From assembly GCF_001428105.1 (NCBI RefSeq), contig NZ_LMSJ01000035.1, positions 305 to 56,761 on the forward strand: DNA of 56,457 nt, read 5' to 3'. Position numbers and translations under genes: made by a program. Positions within the stretch are counted from its first letter, which is position 1, and every line of letters begins with the position of its first letter. This stretch comes from Paenibacillus sp. Soil766. GTDB lineage: Bacteria > Bacillota > Bacilli > Paenibacillales > NBRC-103111. Below the pieces are notes generated by a model. The model was not told where the DNA came from, did no database searches, and saw only the letters and a program-made list of their open reading frames with translations. Shown piece after piece: positions 27,011 to 34,548 of the stretch.

Positions 27011-28615
27011 ATGTTGGATCTACTACTGAAAAACGGACGCATCGTCGATGGCACTGGTAATCCTTGGTTTGCTGGTGATGTCGGCATCCAAGGCAACAAA
27101 ATTGTTGCTGTTGGTCAACTCCATGAGGATGCATTGAAGGTGATCGATGTAAATAAGCAAGTGATCTCGCCTGGCTTCATTGACGGTCATTGCCATTCCG
27201 ATCTGATGATCTTCGATTATCCGCATAGTGAAATCAAAATGCGTCAAGGTGTAACCGCCGAAGTCGTCGGCAACTGCGGACTTGCGCCTGCTCCCTTCGT
27301 CCCTTCCCAAGCTGAACTTCTCCAAAGTTATGTTCAGCCGGTGCTTGGTCAAACCAAATGGCAATGGCCATGGGAAACCGTTGCTGAGTATATGGACGCC
27401 GTCGCGAATTCGCGTCCTTCTGAGCATATGGCAACCTATGTGGCTCATGGCGCACTACGAATTTCCGTGATGGGCTTCGCCAATCGTCCAGCCACTGGGC
27501 CGGAAATCGCACAGATGAAGGTGATGCTTGAAGATGGCCTGCGGGCCGGTGCGATTGGCTTCTCCATCGGGCTGCTCTATGCGCCAGGCAGCTATACGAG
27601 CAAAGAAGAAATTGCGGAACTCTGCTCCGTTTTGCCAAAGTATAACGGCCTGTTCTCTACGCATATTCGTGGTGAGGGGAACAATTTGTTGCCGTCCGTC
27701 AAGGAAGTCATCTGGATTGCGGAGAGGGCCGGCGTTTCGCTGCATATCTCTCATCTCAAAGCTGCCGGCAAACGCAACTGGGGGCAAATCAATGATGCGC
27801 TGGAGTTGATTGAGGATGCGCGCTCTCGTGGCATGGATGTCACTTGCGATGTGTATCCGTATAATGCGGGCTCTACCAGCTTAACGACGATCCTTCCTCC
27901 TTGGGTACTTGAAGGCGGGATCGAAAGCGCGCTTGAGGTGCTCCGTGACCCTTCGCTTCGTGCCCGTGTTCGCGAAGAGTTGAGTCACGAGCAGACGACA
28001 TGGGACAACTTGGTGTGTTCCACAGGCTGGCAAAGTGTGTTTCTTTCTGCCATGCACACGGAGCGCAATCGCCATCTCGAAGGCAAGCACCTTGCCGAGA
28101 TTAGCGAAATTCGCGGGCAGGATTCAGCGGAGTGTATGATGGATCTCCTTTTGGAAGAAGAAGGCCGTATCTCCATCGTCTACTTCCATATGTCTGACGA
28201 GGATGTGAAGCAGGTTATTGCTTACGATAAATCGCTCATCGCGTCAGATAGTCTCACTTGTGATACGGGGAAGCCGCACCCCCGCTTATACGGGACGTTC
28301 CCTCGTGTATTTGCGAAGTATGTCCGCGAGCATCGCATTTTGACCTTGGAACAGGCGGTACGCAAAGTGACATCGTTCCCTGTTCAGCGCTTCAAGCTGG
28401 GTAAGCGGGGGCTGATTGTTCCTGGCTACATCGCTGATGTGACGGTGTTCAATCCAGATACCATTCAGGATCATGCGACATTCGAGAATCCGAGGCTGTA
28501 TCCGGATGGTATCTCTCATGTCGTGGTGAATGGCGCTTTATCATTGACCGGCGGTCAACATACGCTAGCGCGTGAAGGCAGCTTCATTCGCGCACAGCAT
28601 TGCTGCAAGCACTAA
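27011..28615 (+). CDS. N-acyl-D-amino-acid deacylase (D-aminoacylase family)
   Basis: 534 residues, amidohydrolase fold. GFIDGHCHSD gives His60 and His62, and VVGNCGLAP gives Cys89; in characterised D-aminoacylases a Cys at that place is a zinc ligand. Further His ligands are in FSTHIRGEG and SLHISHLKAAG. It removes the acyl group from N-acyl-D-amino acids, releasing the free D-amino acid, which the preceding PLP enzyme could consume. ATG behind GGGAGGTG, 46 bases after the previous gene. The C-terminal tail ends in an unusual CCKH. Confidence 0.9.
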   Translation: MLDLLLKNGRIVDGTGNPWFAGDVGIQGNKIVAVGQLHEDALKVIDVNKQVISPGFIDGHCHSDLMIFDYPHSEIKMRQGVTAEVVGNCGLAPAPFVPSQAELLQSYVQPVLGQTKWQWPWETVAEYMDAVANSRPSEHMATYVAHGALRISVMGFANRPATGPEIAQMKVMLEDGLRAGAIGFSIGLLYAPGSYTSKEEIAELCSVLPKYNGLFSTHIRGEGNNLLPSVKEVIWIAERAGVSLHISHLKAAGKRNWGQINDALELIEDARSRGMDVTCDVYPYNAGSTSLTTILPPWVLEGGIESALEVLRDPSLRARVREELSHEQTTWDNLVCSTGWQSVFLSAMHTERNRHLEGKHLAEISEIRGQDSAECMMDLLLEEEGRISIVYFHMSDEDVKQVIAYDKSLIASDSLTCDTGKPHPRLYGTFPRVFAKYVREHRILTLEQAVRKVTSFPVQRFKLGKRGLIVPGYIADVTVFNPDTIQDHATFENPRLYPDGISHVVVNGALSLTGGQHTLAREGSFIRAQHCCKH

Positions 28616-28662
28616 TTTTCTAATATAACCTAAACCTAACTTTTGACTTGGAGGTCATTCAT

Positions 28663-29127
28663 ATGTCCATTATTGAACAACGTTTGCAAGAGCTTGGTAT
28701 CACCCTTCCCCCTTCACCAGAGCCGCGTTTCACATATATTCCTTGTAATCAAACAGGGAATTTGATCTACTTGTCCGGCCAAGATTGTCGTATCAACGGA
28801 GAGCTTATGTATGAAGGCAAACTCGGCCGTGAAGTCACGATTGAGCAAGGCCAAGAGGCAGCTCGTCAAACGATCATCAACTGCCTAGCGGTAATGAAAG
28901 GGTATCTTGGCGATTTAGACCGTGTTGTCAAAATCGTCAAAATGCTCGGCTTCGTCAACAGCGAATCCGGCTTTGGCGACCAGCCGTATGTGATCAACGG
29001 TGCATCCAACCTGCTCGTTGAAATCTTTGGCGAAAACGGCAAGCATGCCCGCTCCGCAATCGGCACGAGCGATCTGCCTTTCCACACGCCTGTGGAAATT
29101 GAATTGATCGTTGAGATCCGCGACTAA
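28663..29127 (+). CDS. RidA family (YjgF/YER057c) enamine/imine deaminase
   Basis: 154 residues from the ATG at 28663 (TTGGAGGTC upstream). It carries the RidA pattern: LIYLSGQ near the start, a central helix RQTIINCLAVMKGYLGDLDR, and the catalytic Arg in ARSAIGTSDLPF near the C terminus. RidA proteins hydrolyse reactive 2-aminoacrylate and related imines made by PLP dehydratases. Its place after a DSD1-type enzyme is exactly what would be expected if that enzyme releases aminoacrylate from D-serine. It is about 25 residues longer than classical RidA and belongs to the longer YjgF-like subfamily. Confidence 0.9.
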   Translation: MSIIEQRLQELGITLPPSPEPRFTYIPCNQTGNLIYLSGQDCRINGELMYEGKLGREVTIEQGQEAARQTIINCLAVMKGYLGDLDRVVKIVKMLGFVNSESGFGDQPYVINGASNLLVEIFGENGKHARSAIGTSDLPFHTPVEIELIVEIRD

Positions 29128-29161
29128 GTCAAGGTATAGTGCTCCGCGAACACTTGATTCC

Positions 29162-29353
29162 AATTAACTGGAAAATGTACATCTATTCTGGAGGAAACTC
29201 CCCGAAATTTCAGTTTACATGGAAAATTGGTAGTTAATTTATCCTCTTGTGCCCGAATTTCGTAAATTCCTAGTATTTAGCTGCAGGAAATACAGTTATT
29301 CGGCATCCGGGGTCTATTCTCACCGATTTACCTACAGGAAATACAGTTATTTA
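29162..29353. repeat. Intergenic inverted-repeat cluster, locus 3
   Basis: Copies at 29162-29187 (AATTAACTGGAAAATGTACA) and 29211-29240, then reverse copies at 29274-29300 (TTAGCTGCAGGAAATACAGT) and 29325-29353 (CCTACAGGAAATACAGTTAT). Same family and the same forward-then-reverse arrangement as the loci at 9398 and 17735. It lies between convergent genes. Confidence 0.72.
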
Positions 29354-29373
29354 TTGCAAGAGGCGCACAAACA

Positions 29374-29411
29374 AAAGGAACCTCAGACTTTACTAAGTCC
29401 AAGGTTCCTTT
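29374..29411. terminator. Bidirectional terminator
   Basis: AAAGGAACCTcAGACTT pairs with AAGTCcAAGGTTCCTTT. It ends the D-amino acid operon (plus) and the telA operon (minus). Confidence 0.9.
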
Positions 29412-29413
29412 CT

Positions 29414-30553
29414 TTATAACCCCACAGCCGCGCCTCTTTCCAGCCGCAGAATCTGCTTCTCACCTGTTTCCGCTAGCTCACGGAATTGAGTAATCGTTTC
29501 GCGCATTTTGGGAAGCGCTTCTTGCTTATAGGTACTGATCGCCTGCAAGGCTTCAAAGCTGTCAGCGAATGCTTTCTTGAGCGAATCTGCTGAAATGCTG
29601 GCCTCAATCGCCCCTTTTTGAATTTCCACACCTTGCTGCTTCAACATCTGCCCCGTATGCTCAATGAACGTATTGGTCGTATTATACAAAGCATTCAGTT
29701 GCTTCAGCACCACCCGCTGATTGGCTAGCGCACTTGCCGCTGTAACAGCGACACGCAGAGCTGCAACCGTTACGGTACTTGCCCGATCCACCCCACGAAT
29801 AAGTTCCTTATTATTCCGGATAACAACCTCGAAGGTGATGAAGCCTTGTTGATTGACGGCCATCATTGCTTGCATATCGAGCGTCCTCTGACGAAGTGGA
29901 AAAAGCACCTCTTCGGTTATGAATTGAATCTTCTCCGGATCATCATTTCGGGCTTTGGCAAGCGCGATTTGTGCTTCGATGGATTCATCCATATAGGAAA
30001 CTAGCTGGATCTCTTTACGAAGTTTTTTGGTAAGATCACGCAGGGCATGCTGTTCGAGAAGAAGTGTCGTATTGTCATCCTTCAAGCCTAACTTGCCTTT
30101 ATTCAGCGTTTCGATAATTTCGGCAATGACCATATCCGCTTTATCAAACTGATGGAAGTAGGACCTTAGCGGGTTAAAAAACTTCCCCAGGAACCCGCGT
30201 TTGACGAAGTCGATCCCGCTGGGATCGAGGTCCTTCATTTGGAGTTGCAGCTCCCCGAGTCCCTTGGCAACGATTCCCCCCTCATCACCCGCCCTCGATA
30301 GCTGCCCTACCGTTACTTGGAGTAAAGCATTTTTCTGGGAGGATGCTCGCATGGTCTCGATGCCGAAGTTTTCTACCGCAGCTAGAATATTTTTGCGTTT
30401 CTCCAGCGAATCGAGATCGATCTCCATGATCGTCTGTACATTCTGTTCCGCTTGTGCCTTCAGCTTGACAACTTCCTCTGGAACAGGCTTCACTTGTTCC
30501 TCTACAACGGCTTTAAGCACCTCGTCGCCAGCAATCTCCAACGAAAATGACAT
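29414..30553 (-). CDS. telA: TelA/KlaA-family toxic anion resistance protein
   Basis: 379 residues, almost wholly helical, cytoplasmic, matching the TelA (YceH, KlaA) family length. Conserved stretches include VTVAALRVAVTAASALANQRVVLKQL near residues 265-290 and the MDESIEAQI region. TelA was named for plasmid tellurite resistance and often travels with Ter stress-response genes containing VWA domains; its biochemical activity is not settled. Here it ends a three-gene operon after a VWA-bearing lipoprotein-like protein (30-base gap). ATG behind GAGGGGGAG. Confidence 0.9.
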   Translation of the reverse strand: MSFSLEIAGDEVLKAVVEEQVKPVPEEVVKLKAQAEQNVQTIMEIDLDSLEKRKNILAAVENFGIETMRASSQKNALLQVTVGQLSRAGDEGGIVAKGLGELQLQMKDLDPSGIDFVKRGFLGKFFNPLRSYFHQFDKADMVIAEIIETLNKGKLGLKDDNTTLLLEQHALRDLTKKLRKEIQLVSYMDESIEAQIALAKARNDDPEKIQFITEEVLFPLRQRTLDMQAMMAVNQQGFITFEVVIRNNKELIRGVDRASTVTVAALRVAVTAASALANQRVVLKQLNALYNTTNTFIEHTGQMLKQQGVEIQKGAIEASISADSLKKAFADSFEALQAISTYKQEALPKMRETITQFRELAETGEKQILRLERGAAVGL

Positions 30554-30583
30554 CCTAACTCCCCCTCAAAAGGTAAATTAACC

Positions 30584-32269
30584 CTACATCTGGACGTTAA
30601 GCAGATTACTTATTTTATAAACAACATCATCCGTGTCCGCATTAATGCTCGCTGCCTCATTAATACTCGAAATGCTCTGCAGCGCCGCAATATCCGCATT
30701 GTAACCAATCGTATAGACGGGAATCTGCAACGTTTCGATCAATCCTCGAATGTCCTTCAAAGAATGTCCTGCATTGGTTTCTCCATCACTCAATACGAAG
30801 ATGATCGGTTTCACATTCGGATCCCCTGCCATGTAGTCTTGCAGCATTTTCATGGCAACTGCAATGGCATCAAACGTCGCTGTGCCTCCCCCTGCTTGGA
30901 GCGTACCTACGGTACCTACAAACAGCGATTGCTGATTGGTATCATACTTAGCAATGGGAAGATTGATCGTCACCCCGTTCGAGTAGGATACGAGACCAAT
31001 TCTATTTTCTTTACCAAGATATTTCTGACCTTTGAGCAGGGATTCTTTCAATCGACTAAGAGGTTTACCATCCATGCTGCCAGATACATCCGTAACAAAA
31101 ACAGCGGCAAGAGGCTTGCTTCCATTCTTCTTTTCTTTCCAAACCTTCTGAGCAGAAGAAAGTGTATTTCCATCTATCGCAGGGAGCTCACTCTTGTAAT
31201 TTTCTAGCCCATTAAACCCTTTATCCTTGGCTGTTTGTTGATATTTCGCCCCTGCAACAAATTCTGCAAATCGCTTAATCACATCAAGCTTCACGATCGG
31301 CAAATCACCAAGAGCATAGAGTGGGCTGTCATGTCGATATCCAAAAGGTGTAAATACATAGTCATTCGTAAGCTCCGCCGCATTCTGGTATGTCTGGTAT
31401 TCCAACACGAAGCCATCCAGCATCCCTGACTTCGCAGCATCTCGCATTTGAATCGTTGTAGATGCGATAAAGGGCACGTTCGTTTGGAATTTCTCAAATT
31501 CTAGAACGGCCTTCTCACTGATTGGGTTTTTATTATCCCATGTACTTAAAGCTGTAACGAGGAAATTAAGACCGGTAGAACTTGCGAAAGGGTCGGTATA
31601 GCCCATGGCAAATTCATTATTTGAAATCGCTTGCGTTACGGTATTTACATTGATGGAACCATATTTGGCAACAAGGGCATCATATTTTTTCTTCGCAATC
31701 ACAATACCAGGGACATTTCCTACCAAACTTTTGGTGACTAGCTGTACTTTCGGACCGCCAGATTTGATCATCTCTCCCCATAACTCATTCGAAGGTGTAA
31801 AAGCATCCGGCACATATTTCCCTGACTTGATATAGTCCGTCGCCGTCCCAGAAGCAATATTGCGAATTTTCACCGAGGCCGTCTTCCCGTTAACCATAAT
31901 CTGCGCTTTATTAAATTCATTTGCTACATCCGTTAGCCAACCATCCACGCCACTGCCGGACTTCTCCGTCGAGGAGAAAATTTCTACAAAATAATCCGTC
32001 GTATTATTCACTGTAATTGGAAATTTCGAAATATCAGGCAGCGATGAAGCGACATCGGCTGGATTAATATCAATCTGTCCTTTGACTGGTGTTCCGTTCA
32101 CAACTGAGATTTTCTCGTATAACTTGTTCAACTGCTTTACAGCACTCTCCGCTGTCACTTGATTTTGGGATTTACCCAAATTGGCGGTGAAGGAAACGCC
32201 AGCATAGACACCGATAAATACAATAATCACAATCAGAAGCGAGATAAAGAAAAACTTCGTTTTATTCAT
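30584..32269 (-). CDS. Membrane-anchored solute-binding-like plus VWA domain protein
   Basis: 561 residues. One N-terminal membrane helix (about 6-28) with the rest outside. Residues about 60-360 read as a periplasmic-binding-protein-like domain of the type found with VWA proteins. Residues about 388-555 form a von Willebrand A domain with a complete metal site: DVSGS (Asp394, Ser396, Ser398), Thr near 463 in GGGTATFD, and Asp495 in LSDGE. It may therefore bind a ligand or ion outside and signal to partners through the metal site. No Cys lipobox is present. Starts 17 bases after the upstream membrane-protein gene, ATG behind GAGGTGG. Confidence 0.85.
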   Translation of the reverse strand: MNKTKFFFISLLIVIIVFIGVYAGVSFTANLGKSQNQVTAESAVKQLNKLYEKISVVNGTPVKGQIDINPADVASSLPDISKFPITVNNTTDYFVEIFSSTEKSGSGVDGWLTDVANEFNKAQIMVNGKTASVKIRNIASGTATDYIKSGKYVPDAFTPSNELWGEMIKSGGPKVQLVTKSLVGNVPGIVIAKKKYDALVAKYGSINVNTVTQAISNNEFAMGYTDPFASSTGLNFLVTALSTWDNKNPISEKAVLEFEKFQTNVPFIASTTIQMRDAAKSGMLDGFVLEYQTYQNAAELTNDYVFTPFGYRHDSPLYALGDLPIVKLDVIKRFAEFVAGAKYQQTAKDKGFNGLENYKSELPAIDGNTLSSAQKVWKEKKNGSKPLAAVFVTDVSGSMDGKPLSRLKESLLKGQKYLGKENRIGLVSYSNGVTINLPIAKYDTNQQSLFVGTVGTLQAGGGTATFDAIAVAMKMLQDYMAGDPNVKPIIFVLSDGETNAGHSLKDIRGLIETLQIPVYTIGYNADIAALQSISSINEAASINADTDDVVYKISNLLNVQM

Positions 32270-32285
32270 GTTAAGAGCACCACCT

Positions 32286-33026
32286 CTACGGTTTGTAGAA
32301 TTGTGTTTGCTTGATCAAAGCATCAATCTCTTGCATACCTGGCATTTGCCCAATATCACCCATCGCCATGCTATCCAGTTGAGAAATTTCTAACAGCAAC
32401 CTATCCAATTTAAGCAAAATTTCTTCATTTATATGTAAGGCGGTTTTAACAAACGACATATGTGCCTTGTACACAGTTCTTTTTTCTTGCAAAAGTTCGG
32501 GAGATAACTGGCTCGTAGTCTGTTTGGAGATACTTTGAAACTCCTCTTCATCGAATACATGGAGACGGTTTATCATACTCCGTATATTGTGAAAAAATAA
32601 CTTCTCCACCTCTTGCGTCGTAGAAGCAAATTTCTGAAAGCTAAGTCCGCTCGGTTCAAATCTCTGGATGAGGACACTTCGTATGGTCTCTTGTTTTTTG
32701 CGCATTCGCTCCAATTGGTGCAGGCCAAGCGTAATTTCCTGTGCTAAGGATTTGACGCCTTTGCATTGTTTCAAAGCACCCTCCAAATCTTCGGGGCTCT
32801 TCATCTGTTTCGCTGGGAGTCGAAGGTTTGGCTTCATGACTATGCTGTAAATGCCAAATAGCAATACTAGGGTGCTCCCCAGCAGAATGGAAACGGTGAA
32901 TGCCGTTTGCAACGCACTGTGTCCGATTCCTATCCCTAGAAATCCCGGTGAAAGCATGACAATATCAAACAATGCGACACCGCTCGTTAGCGCAATTAAT
33001 TTCATTATTTTACCTGCGGCTTCCAT
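32286..33026 (-). CDS. Small membrane protein with long helical C-terminal domain, unknown family
   Basis: About 246 residues. I chose the ATG at 33026 because AGAGAGGAG lies about 12 bases upstream; the TTG at 33059 has GGGGAG touching it, which is too close. Two membrane helices (about 10-30 and 38-58) are followed by an approximately 180-residue helical, coiled-coil-like cytoplasmic domain. I do not recognise the family. It heads the operon with the VWA protein and TelA. TelA is also a long helical protein, so the two may pair at the inner face of the membrane; this is inference. Confidence 0.7.
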   Translation of the reverse strand: MEAAGKIMKLIALTSGVALFDIVMLSPGFLGIGIGHSALQTAFTVSILLGSTLVLLFGIYSIVMKPNLRLPAKQMKSPEDLEGALKQCKGVKSLAQEITLGLHQLERMRKKQETIRSVLIQRFEPSGLSFQKFASTTQEVEKLFFHNIRSMINRLHVFDEEEFQSISKQTTSQLSPELLQEKRTVYKAHMSFVKTALHINEEILLKLDRLLLEISQLDSMAMGDIGQMPGMQEIDALIKQTQFYKP

Positions 33027-33219
33027 CAAAGGGACAAACTCCTCTCTTCGCAATTTCAACTCCCCGAATTCAACAGGTGATTTTTATTCGTTTACGTTAC
33101 CGAGCTAAGAATGCTGATATAGAATTATATGCAGGACCTATAGGACATATCTGCTTTCTGTTGGTCAAAGTGCAAGGAAAGATGTCACAGAGCCAGCTTA
33201 TTGTCACTAAAATGACAAC

Positions 33220-33260
33220 GGGCTGTCCCACGAAGTAGATTGACTACTTGAGGACAGCCC
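33220..33260. terminator. Strong two-part hairpin, probable terminator of the toxin-antitoxin operon
   Basis: GGGCTGTCC pairs with GGACAGCCC, and inside it AAGTAG pairs with CTACTT. It begins 12 bases after the stop of the 84-aa gene on the minus strand. The T run is weak, so a remnant element end is the alternative. Confidence 0.6.
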
Positions 33261-33272
33261 CTATAGGGTTAA

Positions 33273-33527
33273 TTAATTATTCTTTAGCATGATTAAAAGC
33301 GAAGACTTGCATTGTGTTGACCGAGAAGTATGAAAAAAGCAGTACTCACGTTGTGGATCTTGCTTGTGCAATCCACTATATCGACGCATTGCTGCCATTG
33401 AGTCATCGAACTTGTCAATTACCACAACTGCTTCAATAAATCGACTACCTTCTTCAGAATGTGCCTTTGTTGCTTCTAAAACAACCCATTCATTTGGGAA
33501 CTTCTCTTGCACTTCTTCCCAGCGCAT
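33273..33527 (-). CDS. Small hypothetical protein in the toxin-antitoxin operon (84 aa)
   Basis: 84 residues starting MRWEEVQEKFPNEWVV. It resembles a widespread family of small proteins of unknown function starting MxWEEV..P..WV and containing a beta strand followed by a FFHTS strand; the last 20 residues here do not look like that family. Strong AGGAGGTGATG site before the ATG. It follows the antitoxin by 39 bases and is probably cotranscribed. Confidence 0.7.
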   Translation of the reverse strand: MRWEEVQEKFPNEWVVLEATKAHSEEGSRFIEAVVVIDKFDDSMAAMRRYSGLHKQDPQREYCFFHTSRSTQCKSSLLIMLKNN

Positions 33528-33566
33528 CTCATCACCTCCTACTAATATCCGTACCGTAATTATATG

Positions 33567-33866
33567 CTAAACATGTGCCAATTGATTTCCAGTGACTGCA
33601 TGCTCATCGGTCTCATTCAATTGCATGTTCATGCCTAGGGCTATGGCTACTTTGATCAAAGTGTCTACTCTCGGAATTTGCGTACTGTTTTCTAATCGTG
33701 CGATCTGTGCTTGAGAAAGACCAGCCTTTTTCGCAACTTCGATTTGAGTTAATCCAAGTATTTTTCGACGCTTAACAATGTCAGAAACCATCCGAGCAAT
33801 CTGTCGTGTAGTTTCCGTTTCAATTGTATTTTCGCCAATCTCATGCATAAAATCTTCGAATTTCAT
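33567..33866 (-). CDS. HigA-type antitoxin, XRE-family helix-turn-helix
   Basis: 99 residues with a Cro/C1 helix-turn-helix at about 38-90 (GLTQIEVAKKAGLSQAQIARLENS). Such antitoxins bind their toxin and repress the operon by binding palindromes at the promoter; an 18-bp perfect palindrome is present at 34318-34358. The ribosome site GGGGAGG is much stronger than that of the toxin gene, which fits an excess of antitoxin. It follows the toxin gene by 43 bases. Confidence 0.88.
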   Translation of the reverse strand: MKFEDFMHEIGENTIETETTRQIARMVSDIVKRRKILGLTQIEVAKKAGLSQAQIARLENSTQIPRVDTLIKVAIALGMNMQLNETDEHAVTGNQLAHV

Positions 33867-33909
33867 CGAATTTCCTCCCCAACGGTACCATCAAGTTTTT
33901 TTGAATAAT

Positions 33910-34272
33910 TCAATGATTACGCTTATTCCAGTCATCCCTTAACTGTATAGCTTTTCTTATTTGTTTAGGCGGGGTTTTCTGTGTTTCTTTGCGGAAGTGA
34001 TTCAACAAAATAAATCTCCCCTCCTTGACTTGGAAAAACATGACCCTATATTTATCTGGACGCAGTTCCCAAATGTCATCAACAATGTGCTTGGCAATTT
34101 GCCCCGGGACGTATGTTCCCTCCCATTTTATCCGTTCAATGCAATAGTGTATCTGATTAAGTACGATTCTGGCTTCCTTTATTCCATGATTTTTTCGACG
34201 TTTGAGTTCACGTAGCCAATCTTTCAACTCTGAATCTCCATATTCATCTTCATAAATTTCTACTTTGTACAT
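33910..34272 (-). CDS. HigB/Gp49-type toxin of the RelE superfamily
   Basis: 120 residues, basic, matching the phage Gp49-like HigB family (PF05973): LKDWLRELKRRK helix pair, then the beta sheet with IWELRPDKYRVMFF and LLNHFRKETQKTPPKQI. Family members cut mRNA on the ribosome. Toxin-first order is typical of higBA. The ribosome site is poor. Functional status cannot be judged from sequence, but the frame is intact. Confidence 0.87.
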   Translation of the reverse strand: MYKVEIYEDEYGDSELKDWLRELKRRKNHGIKEARIVLNQIHYCIERIKWEGTYVPGQIAKHIVDDIWELRPDKYRVMFFQVKEGRFILLNHFRKETQKTPPKQIRKAIQLRDDWNKRNH

Positions 34273-34317
34273 TTGTTGGTTTGGCTCTTTTATTGCAATT
34301 TCCTTATACGCAATAAA

Positions 34318-34365
34318 TTATGCCGAATATGATATTTATTATATCATATTCGGCATAAAACTCAA
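34318..34365 (-). promoter_or_regulatory. higBA promoter overlapped by a perfect 18-bp palindrome
   Basis: Arms TTATGCCGAATATGATAT (34318-34335) and its exact complement (34341-34358), 5-base centre. On the minus strand TTGAGT (34360-34365), a 16-base spacer and TATAAT (34338-34343) place the -10 inside the palindrome. It is 46 bases upstream of the toxin start. Confidence 0.75.
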
Positions 34366-34438
34366 ATAGTATAACACAATATTAAACAAACACCATTTAC
34401 TTTCTACTTCCTCCTTATTTCGGCAGATGAATGCAAAA

Positions 34439-34483
34439 ACCCCTGACCAGCAGGCGTATAAACTACGCTTGCCAGTCAGGGGT
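34439..34483 (-). terminator. Terminator of the chemoreceptor gene
   Basis: ACCCCTGAC and GTCAGGGGT form the outer stem and CAGGCGTA/TACGCTTG the inner; TTTTT follows on the minus strand. Confidence 0.85.
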
Positions 34484-34548
34484 GTGCTTCACCGCCAATT
34501 TCTTACTTTCACTATACTACACATGTAAAAATTATGGATAGTATTTTT

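Noticed and set aside
27234..27787. Two overlapping minus-strand frames opposite the deacylase gene
   Set aside because: The plus-strand protein has clear metal ligands and family length; the antisense frames have none.
33220..33260. Insertion sequence end
   Set aside because: The stem resembles some transposon ends but no transposase or matching second end is seen nearby; its place just after a gene fits a terminator better.
33273..33527. Frameshift in the 84-aa gene's C terminus
   Set aside because: Other frames downstream give no better family match, so I treat it as an intact variant.
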